Positions 27,201 to 36,015 of a DNA stretch of 64,000 nucleotides are shown in pieces; within the stretch, counting starts at the first letter, position 1; every line of letters starts with the position of its first letter. A program made the translations under genes and the position numbers. Source of the stretch: Mesostigma viride (taxonomy: Eukaryota > Streptophyta > Mesostigmatophyceae > Mesostigmatales > Mesostigmataceae); NCBI GenBank assembly GCA_009746045.1, contig RPFO01000253.1:250001-314000 (forward strand), in the 5' to 3' direction. Under the pieces are notes generated by a model, which did not search any database, was not told the DNA's origin, and worked only from the letters and a program-made list of their open reading frames with translations.

Positions 27201-29555
27201 TTTGAATGAAGCTGACACCCTCACATGACTGCCATGTTCAAGCCATGGCTCTGAAACCGTTCGGTATGCTTCATGTGGTGACCGTGTTCGCTGCTGTGCC
27301 GCCCTCTACCACTTTGTCTGTGTTGATCATTCCGGCACGAAACGGACCTCGGCAGATGCGGGCAGCCTCCAGCGGTGCGGCACCGACGACGAGTGCTCCG
27401 ACGGCAACTACTGCTCGGGCGTAGAGACATGCAGCGGCCCTAATGAATCTTGCCGGCCAGGGGAAGACCCGTGCTACGTGTTTGGCGAGTCCTGTGTGGC
27501 CGCGGACATTCCGTGCGAGAGCTTTGAGTGCACGATGGATGTGGTGAGTGGGCGGGCCGACACACATAATAACTTCCCCATCAGATCTCGTGACTAAGTC
27601 TCAACTCACCAATCGATAAGGTGCCGTTGACCCGTATCACATGACCAGCAGGCATAAGCATGAGTACTACAGCGTGGACTAGTATGCAACAGCTAGGCAG
27701 GTCATGGTTGCCTAACACGGATGAGATGTTGACACGTCGGCCGATGGGAGCGGCGTGCTTGCAAAGGGGTCTATTGATTATTGCCAGGCAGTTCTGGTAT
27801 CGGCTGGTGGGGAAAGCCATACTAGGCTTATTTCTCTCGCTCTTGTCTGCCCTCGCTAACCCCTACCAACCACAACCCTCATGGTGCACACCCCCATCCT
27901 CCAGGACTGCGACAACGGCGCGTACTGTGACGGCATGGAGCGCTGCGTGGGGGAACGCTGTTACCCCGCTGTGGTGGGCCCTTGCCCACCCACGACCGAC
28001 TGCATCGAGGCGTCGCGCTCCTGCTTCCCCCACATGCAGGCGGGTGTGCGCGTGGCCACCAATGCATGGGCCACGGTGACCCTCGTCCGCTCGTACGTGT
28101 CGCCGGTCGTGGTGGCGTCGCTGCGCAACGCGGGCACCAACGCGGGCGCGGTGCTGCTGCGCGTCCGCAACGTGACGTCCAACAGCTTCCAGGTGCGGCC
28201 ATGACCCATGGGGCCCAAGAATGTAATAGTTTCAATGGTTTGGCAACTGGAATCTTGCTCATGTGGATTCGTGTTTGCCCCCCCTAAAGAAATTTCCACA
28301 GGGGTTCAGTTTGGCAACCTGTTTTGAGGATGCCCTGAGCTATCCCCCCCCTGTGACCTTCCTGTGTTTAATGTTTATAGTCTTCCTCGCCTGGAGTGTT
28401 CTTCATGTGGGTAAGTCTAAGTACGCAGCAAGCACCAATCCCGTGATGTGATGGGGGGCCTTCACCCACACTGCTTGTACATGGCACAACAACAGTTTTG
28501 CCCATAATCCTTGGGGGGGAACCTATCGTTATGACCTCCTGCTTTTTCTTTCTACTACAGCAGAATGTAAATAGCAGTTGTGCATCATATGCTACCATCA
28601 CCAAACTGCCCTCATATCGTTTCTAACAGCCTGAATGGGTGGACGCTTTGTCAGAAGGTTTAAGTGGCTACTGGGCCACTATGACTTCAATGGTTTATCA
28701 ACCAATTATGGGCAGTTACTGCAATGTTCCACGCCCCTGTTTGCCGGTTGATGGCTCAATGTACTGTGCTTTCACCTCTCTACCTGGGTGGTCCACCTCC
28801 CCCCCAAGTTGCTGACTATGCAATGGTATTTAATGCACCTCTTCTGGTTGATGCTGCAGGTCCGGGTGCAAGCCCTCAATGGCGGGAACCTCAACGATGA
28901 GTTGTTTGATTTCATCGTGATGGAGGAGGGCAGCTACGCACCCTCCCAAAGCGGTGGCCTGCGCATCGAGGCCCGCAAGTACGTGACCACCCGAGTGGAC
29001 GGCAGCGCGGCCGTGCTGGGCTTTGTCGGGGAGCAGCAAACCCTGACAGGCCGATTCAGCAGCCCGGTGGTGGTCGGGCAGGTCATGTCGGCCAATGACG
29101 ATTGGTCCGTGTTCTACTCCTACATCCCAGCCCCTGGATCCTCTGTGATTACCACGGGGCGCCACATCGGTGCCAGGGCGTGCACATCCGCCCCCGCGTG
29201 CCATGTCCCTGAGACGGTGGGCTTCATCGTGTTTGATGCCACCTTGACGTCTACGATTACCGGGTACGGGGCGTCCCTGGAGGCATTCATCACTGGGCAG
29301 ACCGTGGGAGGAGCCAGTGACGGGCCCCCCTTCAACTTCCCTTTCCGGACTCCCTTTACCAACGCACTTCCAGGCATGGCTATTGTCTCTGTGACGCTGC
29401 ATCCCAGCGACAACGTGGTGAACCCTGGCTGGGCCCGGATGTTTGGTCTGACGATGTCGCAGACAGAGATGCGGCTATTTTTGGACGATGACCAGAGCCG
29501 CTCTCGTCTAACTACTGGTCTAGGCCGCATTAGCTACGTTGCATTCCAATACTAA
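7599..29555 (+). CDS. Giant secreted multidomain protein: PQQ-type sugar dehydrogenase plus four tandem bacterial-type modules and lectin-like C-terminus
   Basis: Predicted exons: 7599-7794, 8300-8457, 8679-8795, 9457-9524, 10162-10233, 10765-10883, 11184-11288, 11638-11716, 11983-12260, 12801-14339, 14827-15761, 16198-16615, 17121-17399, 19729-20660, 21410-21827, 22186-22899, 23455-23785, 26022-27085, 27356-27543, 27905-28192, 28860-29555. Their sum is 8,994 nt, and the frame is open to a TAA (2,997 residues). Every junction is GT-AG. All module boundaries use phase-1 introns. A signal peptide opens the protein and no membrane anchor was noticed, so secretion to the wall or medium is likely. 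The join at 12260/12801 is the least certain: a stop at 12290-12292 could end a separate dehydrogenase, with an ATG at 12689 or 12725 starting a second gene. The alternative acceptor for exon 17 is near 23340. Parts are described in separate entries. Confidence 0.6.
7858..7912 (+). repeat. Retroelement-type hairpin and tail just inside intron 1
   Basis: GTGCTCCGTGGTCCTCCAAC followed by GGGGACACGAG, AATTTAGGG and TTAATTAAT. This is a decayed type I 3' hairpin with AT tail, lying 64 nt after the exon 1 donor of the dehydrogenase. It suggests an old retroelement insertion in the intron. Confidence 0.5.
12801..14422 (+). CDS. Module 1: intronless propeller-like domain plus cysteine-rich tail
   Basis: One exon of about 513 residues (12801-14339 if spliced at TGCG/GTAGGA). 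It opens with LGFPGLARGVTPPDPVGDVG and HYVQAVN, followed by VVYDHLADRWVLLQIG, LCVLVSKTADPT and FPDYPKLAVGPDAYFVTVN, a set of blocks I know from large secreted bacterial proteins. The middle has DFIEVWEMCVDF and a WFELRRG block, and the end RFPSCGQGIPCQVDG leads into CDDGMFCNGAERC, a bacterial-type cysteine-rich repeat. The open frame extends upstream to an ATG at 12689, so an independent start is possible. A stop follows at 14420 if the donor is not used. The bacterial resemblance rests on remembered motif style, not a search. Confidence 0.75.
14827..17399 (+). CDS. Module 2: propeller-like domain plus cysteine-rich tail, three exons
   Basis: Exons 14827-15761, 16198-16615 and 17121-17399, about 544 residues. 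It begins RPFNELSLSY and contains GSGFTAYDSIADRWLIMEVA, PDAYYFTTGENPPAVYALNR, NDYIEVWYFCPSF, GGIKWVELRR and SPDTKNRWLGSIAMDSAGN, the same order as module 1. The cysteine-rich exon reads CSVDADCDDGLHCTDDKC, then CDETLDACVACLDN. The internal introns are phase 0 (15762-16197) and phase 1 (16616-17120). Large patches of the exons are nearly identical in DNA to module 3 while the introns are not alignable by eye. Confidence 0.78.
18414..18690 (+). CDS. Possible extra linker exon between modules 2 and 3
   Basis: An open stretch encodes QVSEEDKSDSAFTSSTM and SHRRLKGLLGTDSPAGPL, ending at a GTACGT donor (18687) or a GTGAGT donor (18680). An AG at 18412-18413 would give the phase needed after the exon ending at 17399, but its pyrimidine tract is poor. 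Modules 2 and 3 also join in frame without it. It is Ser/Asp-rich and has no recognisable domain. Confidence 0.25.
19729..22899 (+). CDS. Module 3: propeller-like domain plus extended cysteine-rich region, three exons
   Basis: Exons 19729-20660, 21410-21827 and 22186-22899, about 688 residues. The domain repeats module 2 block for block (RPFNELSLSY, PDAYYFTTGENPPAVYALNR, GGIKWVELRR), and its second exon is the same length (418 nt) as in module 2. The cysteine-rich exon is much longer: about five units of the type CxxDxDCDDGxxCxxxxxC, including CTDNLFCDGAETC, CDDSTFCNGVEWC and CDNGLFCDGVEVC. Such repeats are common in secreted bacterial proteins and probably form disulfide-rich stalks. The intron phases equal those of module 2. 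Confidence 0.78.
23455..27543 (+). CDS. Module 4: propeller-like domain plus short cysteine-rich tail
   Basis: Exons 23455-23785, 26022-27085 and 27356-27543. Key blocks are LDHLVQVVMTNQ, YVIYDHLADRWVMAELA, LCMLLSG joined across the 2.2-kb intron to DYIPTGSWTAYSFALG, LALMPDGYFIGTMEVIPRVY, NDYLEIWRMCPAF, GGIHWMELRLR and APDTKNRFLGALAMDGSGN. The tail reads CGTDDECSDGNYCSGVETC. Its intron (phase 2, after LSG) lies at a different place from those of modules 2 and 3, and module 1 has none, so intron gain or loss followed the duplications. The 23455 acceptor is preferred; 23340 is also in frame. Confidence 0.7.
24931..24966. repeat. Perfect 15-bp inverted repeat in the large intron
   Basis: CCACCAACCATTACC (24931-24945), loop GTGGCC, and its exact complement (24952-24966). 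It lies inside the 2.2-kb intron of module 4. Confidence 0.8.
24989..25275 (+). repeat. Short direct repeats in the large intron
   Basis: An 18-bp unit (GCCTCTCCACGCCCGGAG) is present twice in tandem from about 24991. A second pair of about 43 bp (CTGGCGCAGGT, CAAGGT) lies at 25176-25219 and 25234-25275 with a few differences. Confidence 0.6.
27905..29555 (+). CDS. C-terminal lectin-like beta-sandwich repeats, two exons
   Basis: Exons 27905-28192 and 28860-29555, about 328 residues, ending at TAA 29553-29555. After CDNGAYCDGMERC and a short cysteine-rich part comes GVRVATNAWATVTLVRSYVS with PVVVASLRNAG and LLRVRNVTSNSFQ, continued over the intron by VRVQALN and FIVMEEGSY. A second copy follows: LRIEARKY, LTGRFSSPVVVGQVMSANDD, then TVGFIVFDATL and a third, weaker repeat. 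This pattern (PVVVAQ, RVRNVT, FEVRLQ, YLVMEEG) is typical of bacterial H-type-lectin-like domains at the ends of large secreted proteins. It may bind carbohydrate or the cell wall; that role is inference. Confidence 0.72.
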
Positions 29556-30082
29556 GCTCCCCTTGCCAAAAGGGGGCTCGTTGAATAATCCGACTGTCAA
29601 CTGGAGACCTGCAAGTCTTAACCCGTACTAATTACAGTCAGTTTTGCTACCTGACTGTATCTGAGAACTGCTATTTCCAAACTCTTTGGCATATCTCCTA
29701 TACTGACTGTGTTATATTAGTACTGTGTTGAGCAGACCGCAGGAAGTGTGCCTAATAAGCAGCATGCTTGTATATATGATCAAGAATTTGTGTTATAAAT
29801 GTTGATAGAGCGCCAAAGTCATTTTTGTCCTTTTCCGATGCATGAGCATGCAATCTGGCCTTGTCCTGCTAAAGAAGAATCATCCAGAAGATACACAAAA
29901 CAGCTGCATGGCCTGCCCATGAGCATGCAAGAATGATGTGTCGTGAACATTAGTTAGATATGCACAAGACAGCAGGCCGGCTCGTTGCACGGCCACGGCA
30001 TAATGCACAGTCATGCATGCATTAGCTCGAGCTAGCATGACTGTGTGCACATTCATTAATTAATTAATTAGTTATCATATCA
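29556..30082. other. Downstream region of the giant gene
   Basis: The 3' untranslated region should lie here. CCCCTTGCCAAAAGGGGGC just after the stop (29559-29577) is a small hairpin. Further on the sequence is AT-rich with GCATGCAT-type motifs and a TTAATTAATTAATTA run at 30055-30070. No gene is seen. Confidence 0.45.
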
Positions 30083-30345
30083 AGGAGACAACCAGCGCAT
30101 GCCAGAAATCGGGAGAATCCGGACCATGGTAGCTCGAGCCTGCCGTTATCTTGTCCGCGTGTTCTAGTCGTTCAGGATGATGAAGATGCATGAATGGTGA
30201 TGGAAATGTGTATCCTTGTGCATTGAAATTATTGCTGGGTTACGAGTAGAGCGACTAGATGACCTAGACGGTGGGGCCGGAAACAGCATGCTTGATCAGG
30301 GCGTGTGTTTCGAGCCTAACTGGCCGGGAGTGTCTAGTGGTGAGC
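30083..30345 (+). repeat. Dispersed repeat X, copy 2
   Basis: From AAGGAGACAACCAGCGCA through GAGAATCCGGACCATGG and GCGACTAGATGACCTAGACG to GGCCGGGAGTGTCTAGTG this copy is nearly the same as copy 3 (54475-54750). Confidence 0.8.
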
Positions 30346-30449
30346 AACACTGCTGCGATCGCTCTCCCACCATTTACGAGGAAGTACCCGCAAATGGAAA
30401 AGTTATCATATGCCTAGTATGCTTAGGCTCCGGTTAGTTAATTAATTAA

Positions 30450-30591
30450 CACGTGACTGCGTCACGTGAGCATAAGTCCTCAGTGGGAAGGGAACATGGG
30501 ATGGAATGGATTAATTAATTAATTAATAGACACGTGACTGCGTCACGTGAGCATAAGTCCTCAGTGGGAGGGGAGCATGGGATGGAATGGA
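30450..30591 (-). repeat. Duplicated LINE C 3' end with palindromic hairpin
   Basis: Two copies (30450-30510 and 30531-30591, 81-bp period) of a unit that starts with the perfect inverted repeat CACGTGAC-TGC-GTCACGTG, continues GAGCATAAGTCCTCAGTGGG, and is separated by TTAATTAATTAATTAATA. Read on the minus strand, hairpin plus TTAA tail ends each unit. Confidence 0.8.
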
Positions 30592-30604
30592 TGGTATAAG
30601 CTAC

Positions 30605-32690
30605 CTAGGTCCTAGTTACAGGGGTGTGGGCACCGCGGCCCGAATCGCTATGAATGCCATACTTGGTCACACGCGGAGCCCCCACAGGCTTGGGGGTGGT
30701 CTCCTTCATCACTACTTGCCATCTATCCTTGCGCACCATCTGCCTCCATATTACAGACAAACCAGGAGGCTGCCCGGGGGTGAGCCCGTCACGTCTAGTG
30801 TAGCACATGTCCATGCCGAGTCTATCACGAAAAGTCCACGGGTGGCGGCCCTGCCGCGCGCGGCCGGGGGCACGCCAGGTGAGGACATATCGCCCAGGCT
30901 GGGCGGGCTTGGTGCCAGCTAGTCTATCTGATGTATCTACCTGATCTGTGCGGGCCAGGTGCCCGGCTAGGCCCAGGCGCCTGTGCCTAATAATGTGGGA
31001 AACATAGGGCAAATCAGCGTACAAATCCTCATTACTAATGTGCAAACCAAGGGGGATGTTAAGGGCCTGGCGCAGCATCGTGGTGACGGCGCCGTCGAGT
31101 CGTTGCTCCAGCTCCTGCGTCAGTGTCCACGTCTCGGCGCCGTAGGTCAGGATCGTCAGAATGACGACCTTGAAGAGGTCACGCTTGACGATCCGGGGTA
31201 GGGCGGGGTTGCTCCACCAGCGGCGGTGGTCGATCATGGAGGTGCGCCCACGCCATGCCGATCCGTGTCGTTATGTCGTCCTCGCAGTTGGGAAGCCAAC
31301 TGCCGAGCAGCTTGAAGCGGCCTGAAGGAGGGTAGTTGACCTCGGCATCGTCTAAGAGGCGGAGTGTGCCGGGTGGGGGCCCTGCCATGCCGAGGGCCAG
31401 GGCCTCCGTTTTGGGGCTGATTTCTAGACCAACCGCCCGAGCCTCGAGCGCCACGCAGTCCAGCCAAAGTTGGGCAGACTCCGGCTTCTCGATTAGCGTG
31501 ATGTCGTCGGCATAAATGAGGTCAGCTAGTAAATTCTGCTGGTTAGTCGGCCCCCCTTCCCCAAGCTCGTTCGTGATCGCTACGCCAGGGGCACGGCCTG
31601 CAATGCTAGCAAAGCGAGCACGTGCCTGGCGCATAACATAATCCACTACAATAATAAACAGGTACGGCGACAGGACGCAACCCTGCCAGACGCCGGTCTG
31701 CAGTGGGCAGGGCGGGGTAATGCCGTGTTGAGTGCGCACCGAAGTGGTCGACCCCTCATACAGCGTGCGGATGACGGTAATCAGGGGAGTGGGGACGCGA
31801 GCGCGAGCAAGTACAGCCCATAGAGCGTCCCAGAGGACAGAATCGAAAGCCTTGATGAAGTCGACGAAGATCAGGATGGCGGGAAACTCACGTCCAGGTT
31901 GCAGGAGAGCGATTTCCTCGAAGAGGCGACGCGCGACGAAGATGGCCATGACGGTGTTGCGCCCAGGACGGAAGCCCATTTGACTTTCCCCACCAAGGTG
32001 ACAGTCGAGAGCAGAACGAAGGCGGTTGAGGATCATGCGCATGAACAACTTGAGTGCGGCGCTCTGGATGCAGACTCCTCTGTAGTTGGCGGGGTCGTCA
32101 GGGGAACCTTTGTTTTTGTACAGCATAATACGGTAGCTGTGCTGCCACTCAGGAATCGGCGGCGCGTCGGCAAGCAGGATCCGGTTGCAGACGTCAAGCA
32201 GGAACCCCGTGAGCGCCGTCAGTTTAATCACCGGGGCTGGGAGCTGGTCAGGTCCAACGGCGGCGTAGAAGCGGAGTTGCTTGGCGGCGGTGCTCAGCTC
32301 GAGCTCGGTGAACGGCGGGAGCTCGTTGGGGTCGGCCAGGGGTTCCGTCAGGGCTGGGTACGTGTAGTCCTGCTCAGCGGCGGGCGGCGTGGGCGGCGCA
32401 GGGACGTCCGCCGGTGCTACTGCCAGGCGTGCGGCCGCCAGAGGGCCAAGCGGCGGAGGCGGCGGGGGGGCGCCGAGCAGCCGGGACTGGGAGGAATACC
32501 ACTGGTCGAGCTGCTGCTGCGGTGAGCCAGAGAGCGTCCGCGGCGCCGGCTGCGCGCCGCCGGCGGGCCGTTGGGCGTGACGCAGGCGCCGGGTCCAGGC
32601 GTACTTGCCGTGCTGGTCCTTGAGGTGGGCGAAGTACTCGCGGACATGAAGGTCCTCCTGTCGCGTTTGCGTGCCATTATATCCTAGCCT
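30605..32690 (-). pseudogene. LINE C ORF2, reverse transcriptase half
   Basis: The main frame (32690-31179) holds NKGSPDDPANYRGVCIQ, QMGFRPGRNTVMAIFVARR, motif A FVDFIKAFDSVLW, motif B GVWQGCVLSPYLF and motif C LIYADDITLIEKPE, so the catalytic aspartates are all present. After GMAWAHL the frame shifts (near 31235) to the C-terminal part with LTILTYGAETWTL and IIRHRRLGLAGHLAR, a block common in RTE/L1-like ORF2 proteins. The product would copy its own RNA at a nicked target site. The upstream border at about 32690 lies within the linker after the endonuclease. Confidence 0.85.
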
Positions 32691-34129
32691 ATCACTTGGA
32701 AGGCATATCCATAGCAATAGAGTACTCTTGTGTGTGATCCACTATATTGTCCATCTGCTTTTGAGCATGCGAACCCTGCTGGGCTGGAGCAGCGTAGGCG
32801 ATTGGCGCCTGTGTACCCAATGCCGTTCATTGTGGACGTACCCATGTTTTCAGCACGGCAGGTGGTCGACACCTTCGGGCAGAAGGGGGTTGAGTGGCTG
32901 GGGTCGGTTGTGTCCGAGATCCAGTTGTTCGCAGATGGGCATGATGTGCGCACCTTGCGCAATTCTGAGTCCGTCACCTACGGGCGCCAGCCGGTAGAAG
33001 CCGCAGTGCCCGTGGTGCAAGCGGGAGTGGTCAGCACAAGTAGCCAGCAGCGCACTAGTGCAGTCCCCCAGGTTCCCACGGTGGTTCCATACCCCATAAA
33101 TAATGTGGAAATGATAGGTGTGGTCCTTGACGGCACCACCACCTTCATGACAGGCAGCGCAGCCAGCCGATATTTATATTATGAAGATTGCAATAATGCT
33201 TTATGATGAAAGCAATGCCCAAACCATTCATTCCATAACATTTGACAAATTACAATGAATGCCGAGTTGTGCTGCCGCAACTGTAAGAGTAACTACATAT
33301 CCTTGAGACCCATCGAAATCACCACAGACCGACCATGACGCCACTGTGGCGCAACAGTGTTTACTTACGTCATAATCTATATCAACTGTGTGACTCTGCG
33401 CTCATGTCCCAGTTACTGGCACACTGGCCAACGACGAACCGGCCCTTTCCCGGGACTGTTCCCGGGTCAGCAGAACGTTTCTCGTCCACAATGCCAACAA
33501 CATCCCAACCGGATCAAACCATTGTCAATCTTATCAACCATCGTCATGGCAACGACATGCAACCACTCACGGGGGCTGCTCCGGGCTGTTCGAGAAGTTT
33601 AACCCCATGAAGACAACAAACTAGTTGTGAGGGAGAGAAACGAGCGAACAACGACCACCATGGCCGCTGCGCTGCTCCTAAATACCTCCAAAAATCCCGG
33701 CATCCATGCGCTGTCGCATTTGCCAGCAAGCCGCCTGACGTGCAGTTAGACTGCCAGCAAAATGCAGAGCAAGTCTGTTCGACAACCACGTGCGAGCCAG
33801 CACACCGCACACTACGATCTGCGTATCTAGCTTTGTCAGATGGACTGAACATCATTCCGTCTGGACAATACAAAAGATTCATAACTGCCAAATGTCACGC
33901 ACCGGAATATTGCGCAAGCCACCAAGGCTTTGCGCCCCAAAGTCTTGCGCCTGAACCTAAGTCAGGTCACCTAAGACTGTCACTCTAGAAATTCAGGCCT
34001 TTCCGGCGCGGCGCTCCACACCGGCCCAAGGAACAAAGCCTGCGGCCTACTGAATCGGAACCAACCAAACGTCGGTAACGATTCCGAACCGCGTAACTTC
34101 TTGAGTGCACGGACGTAAATGATCACGGA
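32691..34129. other. Non-LINE block lying between the two halves of LINE C ORF2
   Basis: About 1.4 kb without LINE similarity separates RQEDLHVREYF (RT side, near 32660) from ATKEQECHVRDH (endonuclease side, near 34140). The two LINE edges overlap in homologous sequence (GGACATGAAGGTCCTCCTG against GGACGTGACACTCCTG). This could be a diverged target duplication round an insertion, or two separate LINE copies that overlap by a few codons. No terminal repeats were seen. Confidence 0.5.
32730..33206 (+). CDS. Unrecognised 158-residue open frame inside the block
   Basis: The frame has balanced composition and reads like a protein: LAPVYPMPFIVDVPMFSARQ, VVDTFGQKGVEWLGSVVSEI, QLFADGHDVRTLRN, then a Val/Pro-rich end. 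I do not recognise the family. It may be an exon of a host gene, or cargo or coat-like protein of another element. It is preceded by AGTACTCTTGTGTG and followed by AT-rich sequence. An antisense frame of 97 residues overlaps it and is less convincing. Confidence 0.4.
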   Translation: MCDPLYCPSAFEHANPAGLEQRRRLAPVYPMPFIVDVPMFSARQVVDTFGQKGVEWLGSVVSEIQLFADGHDVRTLRNSESVTYGRQPVEAAVPVVQAGVVSTSSQQRTSAVPQVPTVVPYPINNVEMIGVVLDGTTTFMTGSAASRYLYYEDCNNAL

Positions 34130-35739
34130 CGTGACACTCCTGCTCCTTGGTCGCCTGCCGGATGGCCGAGTGGTAATCGGCTTTGAGGCGGGCGTAGCGG
34201 GCGGGGTCGCTGTTGTCGCGCAGGGCTTGCCGGGCCTGGATGACGGCGGGGAGCCGGTGCAGGCTGGTGAAGCGGGGCGGGCGGCGGGGGGGCAGTAGGG
34301 CCCCGGCCGCGGGCAGCTTGTCAGCGAGGTGCCGAAGGGCCGATGCCGGGCCGCGGCAGCGAACAGCTGGGCGTGGCTGGCCGGGATGTCCAGCGCGTCG
34401 ACGAACGCCTCTGCGGCGCGCTTGTGGGCGCGTTTCTCAGGGAAGTCCTCTGCAGAGCGTCGTCAGATTTCTCGAGCAACTGAAGTGTGCGCAAATCAGG
34501 TGGTGCCACGTGCTTACGAAAGGGCGAGGGGAATCGCAGGCGGATGCGGGCGGTGACGATGCGATGATCGGAGCGCACCAGGGGGATCACATGCGAGCGA
34601 GCAGCTAGTACAGAGCCTTGATGACGCTTGCGCATTACAACATAGTCGATGCAGCGTTCAGTGCCAGTTGGCGAGGTGTGTGTGACCAAAGCATCTGGAC
34701 TATGTGGAAAGCGGGTGTTGGCAGTGACCAAATCGCATGTCGTAAGCAAATCAGCAAAAAGTTCAGTGTTGGCATTGGAGACCGTACCGTTGGGGGCGTG
34801 CTGACATCCGCCAGTACCCGGTGGTAGCGTGGCGTTGGCGTCCAGCAGCAGAGCGAGGTAGTTGCGACCAGGGATGCCGTTCGCCAGGTTCTCCAGCGCT
34901 GCAAAGAAGTCCTTGCGGTCTTGTTCTGGGTGGCCGGAGTGGGGTGCGTAACCAACGCCCACCGTCAGGGCGTAGGTCGAGTGGCCCTCCATCGAATGAA
35001 AAGTGGCCACGAGGAGCCGAGCGTTGACCAGCTGGGGTTCGCCCATGTGGCGTACGGCGAGCGGGGAGCAGAGGAGACCGACGCCCCCGTTCCCGGTGCC
35101 GTCGCCGCCTCCGTAGTAGAACCGCCAGCCGTCGATGTCGTCAGCAACAAGGGCAGTTGATCCGCGGGCCGATGCAGTGCGCCTGTGTTCTTGGATTCCC
35201 AGGATGGCGATATTATTGTCGATGCAGAAACCAATAAGATTGGAGACTCGATGGCACTGACAGTCGTCACTGCGCAGGCAGTGACAGCGGTCAGCGTCGG
35301 GCTGGAGCGTGCGGGCGTTGAAGGTGGCGATGACCAAGGGCGCGCGTTGACCGAAAAGGGGGGTGCAGGCGGGGGTGGGGGCGGAGATGGAGCAGGGTGG
35401 TGATGGGGGTGGGGGTGGAGGTGGTGGGGTAGGGGGGGCGGGTTGGGGACTTATGCTTTCAATCACCGTTTCGATTCTTCCTGCCAACGCGTCGAGGCGA
35501 CGCCGACGGTTGGCTCGGGTGGCCAGGTAGAATGAGTCTGCGTCTGCACGCATAAGAAATGCGTGCAGTCTGAGGAGGTTTCGGAGGCGGCCGCGCGAGG
35601 CGGGGCGAACCTGGCTCACTGCCGACCCGTTGCTCTCTCTCCGACAGCCCGAGGGCTGCGAAGGCAAAGGGGCGGGAAGGGGAGTTAGGCAGATCCCACT
35701 GCTAGAGCCGCGGAGCCGCGGGGCCGCGAGCGTCGTCAT
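34130..35739 (-). pseudogene. LINE C ORF2, AP-endonuclease half
   Basis: The frame from 35739 has a Pro-rich N-terminus, then the exonuclease-endonuclease-phosphatase fold blocks: LVIATFNARTLQ, IAILGIQEHRR (catalytic Glu), VGYAPHSG, LALLLDANAT, CIDYVVMRKRH and the closing SDHRIVTARI. In LINEs this domain nicks the target DNA. The frame shifts near 34440 (after DDALQRTSL); the continuation reads EKRAHKRAAEAFVDALDIPA and ends near 34130 at ATKEQECHVRDH. Confidence 0.85.
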
Positions 35740-36015
35740 TGATAGGAGAGAAGGGTTCGCAGCGCGGGCTCCGGCTCAGGTGCAAAGCGAACGAATTTAT
35801 TAGGGGGACGGCCAAGCCTGGCAGCCATACCTGAGCTGAAGTTGCCCCGGCGGATCCCCACACGTGCTGGGGAGCAGGTGACCGTCGATGCCGGTGGCGA
35901 TGGCGGTGACGGCGGGGGCCGAGCAGGGGGCTGGGGCGCTGGCACGGCGGTATCCATGGGGGTCGCCGTCATTGGAGGAAGGTCCTGGCCGTTAATGCGG
36001 ACGATGAAGACGCCA

